NCBI GenBank assembly: GCA_001586965.3
Contig: LUCW03000247.1
Coordinates: 12,501-36,428 of the forward strand
DNA length: 23,928 bases
Direction: 5' to 3'
DNA from: Sphaeroforma sirkka
Lineage: Eukaryota; Opisthokonta; Ichthyosporea; Ichthyophonida
The notes under the pieces were generated by a model. It saw nothing but the letters and a program-made list of their open reading frames with translations, did no database searches and was not told where the DNA came from. The position numbers and the translations under genes are program-made. This document shows, in pieces, positions 1 to 9,105 of this stretch (positions are counted from its first letter, which is position 1; every line of letters begins with the position of its first letter).

Positions 1-996
1 ATCATATCAGGGTGCACTCTAATTCGGAATCCTGTAGGAGCTCCAGGTTTCTCCATCGACGGTATATATGCCTACCCTGGGTTTCTGCGTATGCTTCATC
101 CGATGATGGAGGAAACTGTTAATAGCCTCTTCCCTGATATTGTCGACTTCACAACCTTGGATGTGGTATGTCGCTGTTATATTTGTTTCATTTGGCGTGG
201 GCTGCAATGCATGTGCCAGTGATAGTTTGTACGGCTGTTGTCTCCTGCGCTATTAGTTTAGTTTTCTCAATTTACTCTCATTTGCGCTGTTGAGCAACTG
301 GGATGGAGCGAAACGCAGCATATCTTACGAACTTGCCCGATATATACCGTGGAAGTTCGGGTATTAATTTGAGTATACATTATAGACTGTGGTCATTATA
401 GGGAGGCGTTCTCGAATTTGTAATTTTATTTTTAAAATCTATCGGTCTCATTATGGCGGATAGGGGCATGTTAGGCCATTGTCTGGATACTTCGGAATTT
501 GTCATGAATTGTCAATCTAACACGACACTCTATCTGCTTCAACAAAGGTTCAGCGCCATCTTGAATTGTCACTTTTACTTTGTACTTTTCATCTATCAGC
601 ATCTGGAAACCGTGGAAGCTGCTATCGCGAAGGAAGTCGAGGAATTCTCAGAGCGGTGGCAAGGGGTGGGTAGCATTGGAATATATCCATCGAATGCATC
701 TTTCGGAATGGTATGTGTCTTGAACTATACCTTTTGGATAGTCAGAACCAGATATGCTATTCAACAACTCGACTTCAACCAGATAGATCTAGCAGTCTAT
801 ATGATCTGTTCGGACTATACGGATTCACACTGGTATCAATGAACATATGCATATTTGCAACTGTATGGGTCCGGATCCGGGCCTGTGTATCGCATTACTT
901 TGTATTCCTCCACTGCCATAGTTCTCAGTTCTTTGACCATACCTTGGGCTGTGTCATTGTCGCGTATTAACGCCCGTTCTGTGTTCACCCTGTTCT
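1..996. other. Subtelomeric flank, no recognised gene
   Basis: This is the only stretch outside the two retrotransposon families, and nothing in it recurs elsewhere in the window. It ends at the first telomeric tract, so it is probably the chromosome-proximal flank of the array. Two weak ORFs are visible: one on the minus strand at 19-207 (62 codons, basic and polar, no known motif) and one on the plus strand at 453-842. The two translations share a loose pattern, an acidic helix-like stretch followed by VGIYT or IGIYP, which might mean a duplicated domain or exon, but the match is too short to trust. I see no RNA gene, LTR or array here. Confidence 0.5.
453..842 (+). CDS. Hypothetical protein, 129 aa
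   Basis: I do not recognise this protein. The ATG has an acceptable eukaryotic context (A at -3, G at +4) and the frame is open for 129 codons. The N-terminal third is Cys/Asn/Gln rich, the middle has a short hydrophobic stretch (FYFVLFIYQ, about residues 42-50) and then an acidic stretch (EAAIAKEVEEFSERW, about 55-69). There is no convincing membrane topology or catalytic motif. A second ORF in another frame (713-970) overlaps its end, so a frame break or an exon boundary is possible. It could be a gene fragment, an exon of a spliced gene, or chance. It lies about 150 bp before the first telomeric tract, where broken genes are common. Confidence 0.2.
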   Translation: MADRGMLGHCLDTSEFVMNCQSNTTLYLLQQRFSAILNCHFYFVLFIYQHLETVEAAIAKEVEEFSERWQGVGSIGIYPSNASFGMVCVLNYTFWIVRTRYAIQQLDFNQIDLAVYMICSDYTDSHWYQ

Positions 997-1020
997 GGTT
1001 TTAGGGTTTAGGGTTTAGGT
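997..1020 (+). repeat. Telomeric tract T1 (TTTTAGGG/TTTAGGG)
   Basis: About three units read GGTTTTAGGGTTTAGGG then TTTAGGT. The last unit is broken after TTTAGG and runs straight into the 3' end of element E1 (TACCTTTATT). The G-rich strand is the + strand, so if the tract keeps its original polarity the chromosome end lies to the right. This is the innermost tract and marks the boundary between the subtelomeric flank and the array. Confidence 0.85.
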
Positions 1021-1070
1021 ACCTTTATTTGTTTACACGCTATTGCTATATACAATGGCTTGTGTCCGAA

Positions 1071-1094
1071 GACCTGTGGCGGCCGGCAGGTGTC
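1071..1094 (-). promoter_or_regulatory. 3' UTR hairpin (repeated at 3691, 9451, 15022)
   Basis: On the sense (minus) strand GAC and CTG, separated by a 2-nt bulge, pair with CAG and GTC across a GC-rich loop of about 10 nt containing CCGGCC. The same hairpin occurs in all four copies (3691-3714, 9451-9474, 15022-15045). It survives in E1 although most of the 3' half of that copy is gone. A conserved structure within about 75 nt of the RNA 3' end is a candidate recognition site for the element's reverse transcriptase. That role is inference. Confidence 0.4.
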
Positions 1095-1132
1095 GCAGTT
1101 TGTGCCTTAATCCCTGTTTTCTCAGGTAGAGG

Positions 1133-1876
1133 CTAACTGAACTGTCGAATGCGATATCTGTTGTAGCCCTGAGATGGCATACATTCTATGTCTGCAGGTT
1201 TAGTGTGTACTGTCTGAGTATCTGGTGATTCAATTTGTATTGCAAATACCCACTCGTGGTCTGTCCTGAGCCCGATATCTTTACAACGTATAAGAGATAG
1301 TGATGTCTTTGTGCGTGCTTGTGCATATACGTGATCGACCCGTATATTCCCAGATTGCGATGGGAGTACATGATCTAGCCTATGTAGTCGTGTGTAGAAT
1401 TCAATCGATTCTCTGCGCGCAGGAGAAATGATTTTATCGTCGCCATATTCGATATCACGAAAATTCATGTCGCCACACAACACGTGTGGTTTGCAATTCA
1501 GAGATAATAGCACATTATATACATCATCCCCTAGGGATGGCGCCAAATATACACAAGCAACAGTCACTGCGCGAAACGTGAAAGCCACGAAATATTGACT
1601 AAAAGCGTGGAATCTAAATTGATATGCATTGTGTCTACTAATCACGGCAACACCGTTATTTTTGCCCCCGCGATGAGCACTGGCCGAAGGCGGTGAGGCG
1701 TAGATCAGATTTGTATTAGTATTATTACACACAGCATTCAAACGATCGGTATAACCCCAGGTCTCTACTAAACACAGGGCATCGCATTGACTGCAAAGTG
1801 AGCGTATTATTTCGTATTGTTTAGCTACATTCATTAGAGAATTTAGATTGACATAATACACGAGAATGTCACTCAT
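1133..1876 (-). pseudogene. ORF2 of E1: endonuclease only, RT deleted
   Basis: The 247-codon frame opens at the ATG that overlaps the ORF1 stop (ATGA, 1876-1873). It encodes an exonuclease-endonuclease-phosphatase (APE-type) domain: an N-terminal Asn (YYVNLNSL), the metal-binding Glu in CLVETWG, RGGKNNGVAVISRH, the GDMN motif in HVLCGDMNFR, VDHVYAQ, and the C-terminal TDH in LRTDHEW, in place of the usual SDH. In other LINEs this enzyme nicks target DNA to start target-primed reverse transcription. The frame is intact up to the deletion joint, where it runs into 3' UTR sequence and stops after QFS. It is best read as a remnant, though a free endonuclease could in principle be made. Confidence 0.85.
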
Positions 1877-3150
1877 TGCGATTTCATCTTACTATCAGTA
1901 CGGGTTTGTATAAAGTCAGAGAGTTCCTTTCTCGTTTCTGGATCACTGATTGGTGGTGAGTTAAACCCATCTCCTAAGACTGCGACCAATTCATCTTCAG
2001 ATAGAGTATCTAACGATTCATCATCATTGCCTTCGAGTCTAGTTCTAGCCCGTTCGTTATCGCTATCGCTTTGACACTTACGTTTGAGGTATGACGATAA
2101 TTTAGTGATCTCTGATTGTACTTCCATATGATCACTCTCTGACCTAGCAGATGTTTGTATATCTGCGGGCGAACTAATAGTTATGGCGAGTGTGTTTGTT
2201 ATATTGGAACTAGTGGTTGCTGCTGTTTCGGAATCTGTAGAATTTGCTTTTAGATTTAGGCTGTGTTGGATCGTCGGGTACTCTACTGAGCAGGTATGCG
2301 AGCACTCTAGGGTACTGGGGTGGACATTTCTCACGTTCTAGTGCACTTTTATAAGCGGTGGTTAAACGAGTACGTGCTCCATTGATTGCGATAGGATTGG
2401 TCACATTCATAGGGTCGGCGCCTTTGTTTGTACGCCAGCCGCGTGCTAATAGAATCTGTTTGGTTTTAGAACTAAAGCGTGCAGGAACGACTAGTTCAAC
2501 TGCGCTGCGATCTTTGTAAAGATACGAAGCGTGTAAGATGGGGATATTTTTCAACAAGTGAAAGTTCCATAGCCATTTCGATAGGTGTTTGTTGGTTGGA
2601 AGTGATCCATCCTCTAAAGCGTGAGTGTTGCAGTTAAAGTATAGTGCAGAGAGCTCCCAGTGATCCTGACAATCCCAAATAGATGGGGGTTTGCTTGGCT
2701 TAAAGAGAGCTTCCTGTGCCTCACGCGAGAGGATGGTCTTCTAGTTTGATTGAGCATTTCTTTTAAATGATTTCGGTCCAGGCCTTTGCTTCGGGTCCGA
2801 TTGTGATTCGCCCAAATTGGGGAAATCAGTGGTGTTCATGGTTGGCATAGGTGTATGTGTGTCTGTTGTGTTGGTTGCTTGGTGTAGTTTGCGTTTGAGC
2901 TGTTCATTCTCTACTTTGAGTTGATTGTTCTGTTCTTGTAAGAGACTATAAGCAGACTCAAGTCTATTCAGGCGCTCTTCAACACTTTTCTCACCACTTA
3001 CCTTGGTGTTGCCTTTCTCAGATGTACGTACCTTATTGACATTTTCCTCTAGTTGAGATATCTTCACGTTGATCGGTTTGAGTGCTGTTTCTATTGTCGC
3101 TCGGATCAGGCTTGCTAGATCGTCCCCGTAAGAGGTATGGCCCCGGCCAT
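1873..3150 (-). pseudogene. ORF1 of E1: coiled-coil protein, frame broken
   Basis: This is the ORF1 homologue of E1. The start is taken at the ATG at 3150, in the strong context GCCATGG, by comparison with E3. Frames are broken by a C-run length change near 3125, a T4 run near 2761 (T3 in E2 and E3), a 2-nt insertion in CTCACGCG near 2722, and a T4 run near 2247 (T3 in E3). The visible pieces are the leucine zipper (3067-2741), the middle region (2557-2210) and the acidic C-terminal region (2334-1873). Compared with E2 and E3 it has one extra in-frame codon in the Ala/Thr run near 2215, so it is an independent copy and not an assembly duplicate. Confidence 0.75.
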
Positions 3151-3195
3151 GGCGTCGTCCAACTTATGACTAGGCCTTTTGCCGGCCAAAATCAA

Positions 3196-3267
3196 CCGGC
3201 TGTGGTCTAGTGGTATTTCGGTACTTTGTTGATGTGGTGGTCACGTGTTCAATTCTTGGTGTGGGAA
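3196..3267 (+). promoter_or_regulatory. Antisense tRNA-like Pol III motif in the 5' UTR of E1
   Basis: TGGTCTAGTGG fits the Pol III A box (TRGYNNARNNGG) and TGTTCAATTC fits the B box. Counting from T8 of the A box, every tRNA position falls at canonical spacing: T33 precedes a GTT triplet at 34-36, there is a 5-nt variable loop, and the TTCAATT T-loop starts at 54. TTTT follows two bases after position 73. Stems pair poorly and the acceptor arm does not pair, so this is a tRNA-like relic or a Pol III promoter, not a working tRNA. It points away from ORF1, on the antisense strand. Confidence 0.35.
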
Positions 3268-3386
3268 ATTTTCTTGGCGATTTTGGGGGGTTTGGGTGTT
3301 TCTGTTGTTTGGCGTTCACTTTCGCACTGTTGATGTTGTGTTCACGTCTAAAGTGAGATTTCGAGTGTCAGCGGTTTGAGATGTGC

Positions 3387-3620
3387 TTGAAATATATAAA
3401 TTTCAAAAAAGTGAAATATATAAATTTCAAAAAAGTGAAATATATAAATTTCAAAAGTGAAATATATAAATTTCAAAAGTGAAATATATAAATTTCAAAA
3501 GTGAAATATATAAATTTCAAAAAGAAATATATATAAATTTCAAAAGTGAAATATATAAATTTCAAAAAGTGAAATATATAAATTTCAAAAGTGAAATATA
3601 TAAATTTCAAAAAAGTGAAA
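3387..3620 (-). repeat. 5' tandem repeats of E1 (22-bp unit, about 10 copies)
   Basis: About ten units follow one another, each with the core GAAATATATAAATTTC, then A4-A6 and GTG. The arms GAAAT and ATTTC are inverted repeats. In the sense orientation each unit reads TTTATATAT, a TATA-like element. The block ends mid-unit (GTGAAA) directly against TAGGGTTTAGGG. Tandem 5' units that act as promoters are known for mouse L1 monomers, so a promoter role is plausible but inferred. Confidence 0.85.
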
Positions 3621-3640
3621 TAGGGTTTAGGGTTTTAGGT
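3621..3640 (+). repeat. Telomeric tract T2
   Basis: TAGGGTTTAGGGTTTTAGGT lies between the 5' repeat block of E1 and the 3' end of E2, about 2.5 telomeric units. It has the same polarity as T1 and ends with the same TTTTAGG then TACC junction. Confidence 0.85.
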
Positions 3641-4092
3641 ACCTTTATTTGTTTACACGCTATTGCTATATACAATGGCTTGTGTCCGAAGACCTGTGGC
3701 GGCCGGCAGGTGTCGCAGTTTGTGCCTTAATCCCTGTTTTCTCGGTAGAGGCTAACAGAACTGTCTAATCGCTGAGTTGTTGCGCTGCGTTTAGTTTGCT
3801 ATGTGGCTTGGTTTCTTTGGGTATGTAGTTCTATGGGTTGTTTTAGTAGTAGTTTGTAAATCCTAACTGGTTGGAAACAAGAGTTGAGAATATACTATGA
3901 CCGATTTGCATTTTGTATTACTGAATATGAGAGAGAGACCAGTAGCGGCACTACTGTCTCGGACTCACTACCGCATCACCGGGTTGCAATTTGCAGCTGT
4001 GTCTGCCGGTAGGCGCTTAGGGCGGATGTGTTCTAGGAGGTGGGCGTTTCATCGCAGGATGTTTGTTGATATAATTGCTATTCAGCTTCAAG

Positions 4093-7000
4093 TCAATGCA
4101 AATCTGTCGTAGGCATATTTGCCAACACTTGGTCTAAAAAATCAGGTGGATCTAGACTGCTAGTGATATAGGAGAGAGTGATATCTATTGGGATGTTGTT
4201 TTCTAAATCCTGATCTATATCGAACAGGGGTGAATGTGGTGGTTGGGTAGTGTGCGTTTCCAATACTGTGGTGTGATTATGTACGCTGCTGCCTCTGGGT
4301 GAAGCGTATTGAAATCTATTTGCGGATTATCAATCCACAGTACTCTATTGGGTTGCTGGCCACGATCTATACTAGCCAGTGATGGCCATATAAATTCATT
4401 GCCTGGGTGTGCACCCATTTACACGTAACGTATGAACTACAGTAGTCATGAAACGCGGCACTGGAAACACTTTTCTATGAGTATGTTTGGTTCTATCGGT
4501 CCCTTGTGTATATACACTAGTTGATCGTGAATCGTTAGCATGTCTGTATAGCGCTTGCGACTACTAAGTGCATCTAGCAGTGTCTTATTAACTACTACGC
4601 CTTTCTGTGGTGCGATCAGTTTTGACACAAACTCTAACACGAAGGGACATGTAAAGTGTGTGGGAGTGAACTTTCTAGCGCTACAGCCGATGCATGCGAG
4701 ACCTGCCGGGGTCTTTTCTAGCGTGAAACAGAACCTGTGTAATATGTAGAACAGGAAGATCGTCGGAACTCGGAAGAGAAGACTGCTGAAGCTGTGATGT
4801 TCCAGCGGTGTGTCGAATCGGTAGCGTTCTTCTTCGCCGGGGTAGATGAGCCGAAATCTCAGCTCGCGTGCTGCCTCGCGGTGTAGCGCACCTTCTTCCT
4901 TGTTTGGGTTCTTTTTTGGTATAGAAAATCTTCAATTGTCTGTATAGTTTATAATATGGATAAAATAGATGTTCTCGCGAGCGAGCATGGTGAGTCCCAT
5001 CGGGGTGAAAACGGATTTGCGTTTGTTCATATAGTCTTGCAGTGGATTTCTGATTGACATTCTACTAATATGATTGATTAAACATACACATTGCCACTCA
5101 CACAGTGCCTGAGCATCAAGCAAGCCACAAAATTTGATCGAATTACGCATAGTAGGTGTGAAACTCTTAGGCGGGTCTTTCTGTGCCGCTGTGGATGTAA
5201 TATACCCTACAGCACGATGGAGCACAAAATTGAGTTGGAACAACTGTTTGTCTATCACTTCAGTGAGTGATTTATCGGCTAAAGGGATAAAACAGAGTCC
5301 ATAAGTGATTTTGGAGAGTATAAACACTCGAAAAAATCATCAGCTTGTTATGCGGGTGCAAGTGATCCCCAGCTCGAAAGCCGAAAGGACCGCTATCGGT
5401 TATTGCATTACTGAGCGTGGTGGTTCTATTTGCAAGCATCTCTACTATATTGATTCCTTTTGGGCTCATTGGAAACCCAAGGTATCGTGCAGTCTTAGTG
5501 GATTGTATACTACATTGATCGAGCACAAATGTAAATCGGTCCTTTGGGTTTTCTGGTGCTATGTATAGTGACTTTAGTGGGTGGAACTCAACACCAGAAC
5601 GTCTGCCCCACACGGCTGCGAGATTAAGACACTGCTGTAGTTTCAGGGTGTTTCGATTGTATAGTGACATGTCATCTACCCAACCGAGAAACCCATTGGG
5701 GTCAACTTTCTCGAGACTGTCTAAAAGTGGGTCTATATATATATTAAATAATGTAGGGGCTATTGGGTCGCCCTGGGTCAATCCATTCTTTCGAGTGAAT
5801 TTTGGACCCAACACTTGCTGGTACGTAACGCGCGAAGTCACATTGAGATACATATTTTTGAACAAACTGATGAGTTGTGTGGGTACATGTCTATTGTGTA
5901 GTAAACGCCACAACCTGTCCAATCGCACAGAATCGTATGCTTTCTTAATGTCTAGGAATATCTGATGTGTAGGTGCATCTGTAGGATTGGCCTGGTTTAT
6001 ATATTCGTGTAATGTCAGTGCGTGTGTAAAGCAAGAATAGCCGGATTTGAATCCACCTTGTCTTTTGTGTGTTTTAAATGCATCTAATTTGTTAATATGA
6101 CTGAGCAACACGATTTGGAAGATGCGTCTTAATATCTGGGTGAGCGTTATAGGTCGGAATTGCTCTGGACCTAACGGTATATCAATCTTAGGGATAGGTA
6201 CTATAAGAGTGCATAGCCATGCATCAGGTATCTCTCCCGTGTGAAGTATCTTAGTGAATAACAGGTGCAACACCTTGAGAATTGGCGATTTGGGATTGGG
6301 TTTCCCTGGTCTTTGTGGCCTCTAGGGTACGGTTCTATTGCAGCTTTTAAGAGATCGATATGTATGCCATCCGGGCCTGAGCCTTTTCGACTATCGTATC
6401 TCAAAATTGCATCCATAATATTTCCTGTAGTGAAAACATCATGGTCTATCGGGATAAATTCTGAGTGTGTTTTCTCTGGTATCTTGTAGAAGGCATCTCT
6501 GTTGAATAACTTTTCTAAAAAAACGAACTAATAATATGTGCAGTTGGTTCTGTGGTATTTGGTATAGTGGGTTGTCTTGTTCTAGATTTTCGCTGTTTAG
6601 AGAACAACCTGACTATAGCATCATTGGGTACTCGTTCTGTGGAGCGGAGGGGTGTGCATGATCTATGAGGATTACTTTCTAAGAAGTAACCGTAGAAACA
6701 GCCTTGTGCTCGTTTCCAAAACTGATTGATTATAGAGTCGTATATGATTTTGATATCATTCTGATCTGAGTTCTGAACTCGTTTGATCCATGTCTTAGCA
6801 AACACCCGAATTCTGGCGCAAAATGTACGTGTATAGCGCATTTTTTTGCAGTTATAGGTTCGAATGCGATATCTGTTGTAGCCCTGAGATGGCATACATT
6901 CTATGTCTGCAGGTTTAGTGTGTACTGTCTGAGTATCTGGTGATTCAATTTGTATTGCAAATACCCACTCGTGGTCTGTCCTGAGCCCGATATCTTTACA

Positions 7001-7596
7001 ACGTATAAGAGATAGTGATGTCTTTGTGCGTGCTTGTGCATATACGTGATCGACCCGTATATTCCCAGATTGCGATGGGAGTACATGATCTAGCCTATGT
7101 AGTCGTGTGTAGAATTCGATCGATTCTCTGCGCGCAGGAGAAATGATTTTATCGTCGCCATATTCGATATCACGAAAATTCATGTCGCCACACAACACGT
7201 GTGGTTTGCAATTCAGAGATAATAGCACATTATATACATCATCCCCTAGGGATGGCGCCAAATATACACAAGCAACAGTCACTGCGCGAAACGTGAAAGC
7301 CACGAAATATTGACTAAAAGCGTGCAATCTAAATTGATGCATTGCATTGTGTCTACTAATCACGGCAACACCGTTATTTCTGCCCCCCCGCGATGAGCAC
7401 TGGCCGAAGGCGGTGAGGCGTAGATCAGATTTGTATTAGTATTATTACACACAGCATTCAAACGATCGGTATAACCCCAGGTCTCTACTAAACACAGGGC
7501 ATCGCATTGACTGCAAAGTGAGCGTATTATTTCGTATTGTTTAGCTACATTCATTAGAGAATTTAGATTGACATAATACACGAGAATGTCACTCAT
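4093..7596 (-). pseudogene. ORF2 of E2: APE endonuclease, RT and CCHC knuckle (frameshifted)
   Basis: This would be a protein of about 1,170 residues. The N-terminal endonuclease (7596-6900) has CLVETWG, GDMNFR, VDHVYAQ and LRTDHEW. The RT (6273-5330, one frame) has motif A LDIKKAYD, motif B NGLTQGDPIAPTLFN and catalytic motif C GWVDDM (near 5671-5676), where YADD or FADD is commoner. A C-terminal knuckle C-x2-C-x8-H-x2-C (CIGCSARKFTPTHFTC) lies near 4650-4695. Breaks against E1 and E3: C7 for C5 near 7383, a single-C loss near 6310, A6 for A5 near 5331, an in-frame TGA near 4933, and C3 near 4416. Most are homopolymer changes, so the parent frame was probably open. The last frame stops at 4093. 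In the cell it would form an RNP with ORF1 and its own RNA and copy that RNA at telomeric DNA. Confidence 0.85.
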
Positions 7597-8872
7597 TGCG
7601 ATTTCATCTTACTATCAGTACGGGTTTTTGTATAAAGTCAGAGAGTTCCTTTCTCGTTTCTGGATCACTGATTGGTGGTGAGTTAAACCCATCTCCTAAG
7701 ACTGCGACCAATTCATCTTCAGATAGAGTATCTAACGATTCATCATCATTGCCTTCGAGTCTAGTTCTAGCTCGTTCGTTATCGCTATCGCTTTGACACT
7801 TACGTTTGAGGTATGACGATAATTTAGTGATCTCTGATTGTACTTCCATATGATCACTCTCTGACCTAGCAGATGTTTGTATATCTGCGGGCGAACTAAT
7901 AGTTATGGCGAGTGTGTTTGTTATATTGGAACTAGTGGTTGTTGTTTCGGAATCTGTAGAATTTGCTTTTAGATTTAGGCTGTGTTGGATCGTCGGGTAC
8001 TCTACTGAGCAGGTATGCGAGCACTCTAGGGTACTGGGGTGGACATTTCTCACGTTCTAGTGCACTTTTATAAGCGGTGGTTAAACGAGTACGTGCTCCA
8101 TTGATTGCGATAGGATTGGTCACATTCATAGGGTCGGCGCCTTTGTTTGTACGCCAGCCGCGTGCTAATAGAATCTGTTTGGTTTTAGAAGAACTAAAGC
8201 GTGCAGGAACGACTAATTCAACTGCGCTTCGATCTTTGTAAAGATACGAAGCGTGTAAGATGGGGATATTTTTCAATAAGTGAAAGTTCCATAGCCATTT
8301 CGATAGGTGTTTGTTGGTTGGAAGTGATCCATCCTCTAAAGCGTGAGTGTTGCAGTTAAAGTATAGTGCAGAGAGCTCCCAGTGATCCTGACAATCCCAA
8401 ATAGATGGGGGTTTGCTTGGCTTAAAGAGAGCTTCCTGTGCCTCGCGAGAGGATGGGCTTCTAGTTTGATTGAGCATTTCTTTAAATGATTTCGGTCCAG
8501 GCCTTTGCTTCGGGTCCGATTGTGATTCGCCCAAATTGGGGAAATCAGTGGTGTTCATGGTTGGCATAGGTGTATGTGTGTCTGTTGTGTTGGTTGCTTG
8601 GTGTAGTTTGCGTTTGAGCTGTTCATTCTCTCTACTTTGAGTTGATTGTTCTGTTCTTGTAAGAGACTATAAGCAGACTCAAGTCTATTCAGGCGCTCTT
8701 CAACACTTTTCTCACCACTTACCTTGGTGTTGCCTTTCTCAGATGTACGTACCTTATTGACATTTTCCTCTAGTTGAGATATCTTCACGTTGATCGGTTT
8801 GAGTGCTGTTTCCATTGTCGCTCGGATCAGGCTTGCTAGATCGTCCCCTGTAAGAGGTATGGCCCCGGCCAT
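7593..8872 (-). pseudogene. ORF1 of E2: coiled-coil RNP protein, frame broken
   Basis: The start is the ATG at 8872 (GCCATGG context); the TTG-initiated reading upstream is not needed in a eukaryote. The leucine zipper is in the first 120 residues. Breaks are an inserted CT near 8630, an AGA insertion near 8189 that is in frame and adds a Ser, T4 near 7967, and an extra TT near 7626. The stop TGA (7595-7593) overlaps the ORF2 ATG (7596-7594). The role by analogy with LINE ORF1 proteins is RNA binding and assembly of the retrotransposition particle. No CCHC knuckle is visible in it. Confidence 0.75.
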
Positions 8873-8917
8873 GGCGTCGTCCAACTTATGACTAGGCCTT
8901 TTGCCGGCCAAAATCAA

Positions 8918-8989
8918 CCGGCTATGGTCTAGTGGTATTTCGGTACTTTGTTGATGTGGTGGTCACGTGTTCAATTCTTGGTGTGGGAA
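8918..8989 (+). promoter_or_regulatory. Antisense tRNA-like Pol III motif in the 5' UTR of E2
   Basis: Same motif as in E1 with one change in the acceptor-equivalent region (CTATGG for CTGTGG). A box TGGTCTAGTGG, B box TGTTCAATTC and the downstream TTTT (8991-8994) are intact. Stem pairing is poor, so a mature tRNA is unlikely. Confidence 0.35.
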
Positions 8990-9105
8990 ATTTTCTTGGC
9001 GATTTTGGGGGTTTGGGTGTTTCTATTGTTTGGCGTTCACTTTCGCACTGTTGATGTTGTGTTCACGTCTAAAGTGAGATTTCGAGTGTCAGCGGTTTGA
9101 GATGC

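Larger units (their letters stand above)
1021..3620 (-). mobile_element. Telomeric non-LTR retrotransposon, copy E1 (internally deleted)
   Basis: E1 is the innermost copy. In sense order (right to left) it keeps the 5' tandem repeats (3387-3620), the 5' UTR with tRNA-like motif, ORF1, the endonuclease half of ORF2, and then about 125 nt of 3' UTR. The rest of ORF2, including the whole reverse transcriptase, and most of the 3' UTR are missing compared with E2 and E3. The joint lies near 1145, where 3' UTR sequence ending AACTGTC meets ORF2 sequence GAATGCG. Both ends of the element match the full copies, so this is an internal deletion and not the 5' truncation usual for LINEs. It cannot encode its own RT. 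Confidence 0.85.

Noticed and set aside
1130..1160. Retrotransposed spliced RNA as the cause of the E1 deletion
   Set aside because: With the 2-nt ambiguity at the joint, none of the possible intron ends is GT-AG or GC-AG. Microhomology deletion or template switching fits better.
1186..1371. The 61-codon minus-strand ORF repeated at 1186, 6901 and 12667
   Set aside because: It is conserved only because it overlaps the endonuclease frame of ORF2; it is an alternative-frame shadow.
3387..3620. CRISPR-like regular repeat array
   Set aside because: There are no spacers; units adjoin directly and vary in A-run length. The block is a minisatellite at the 5' end of a eukaryotic LINE and recurs at each copy.
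3479..3730. Plus-strand ORFs such as 3479-3730, 4555-4749, 5305-5568, 5561-5965 and 20301-20741 as genes
   Set aside because: They are antisense shadows of the minus-strand ORFs or translations of the minisatellite; none shows domain motifs.
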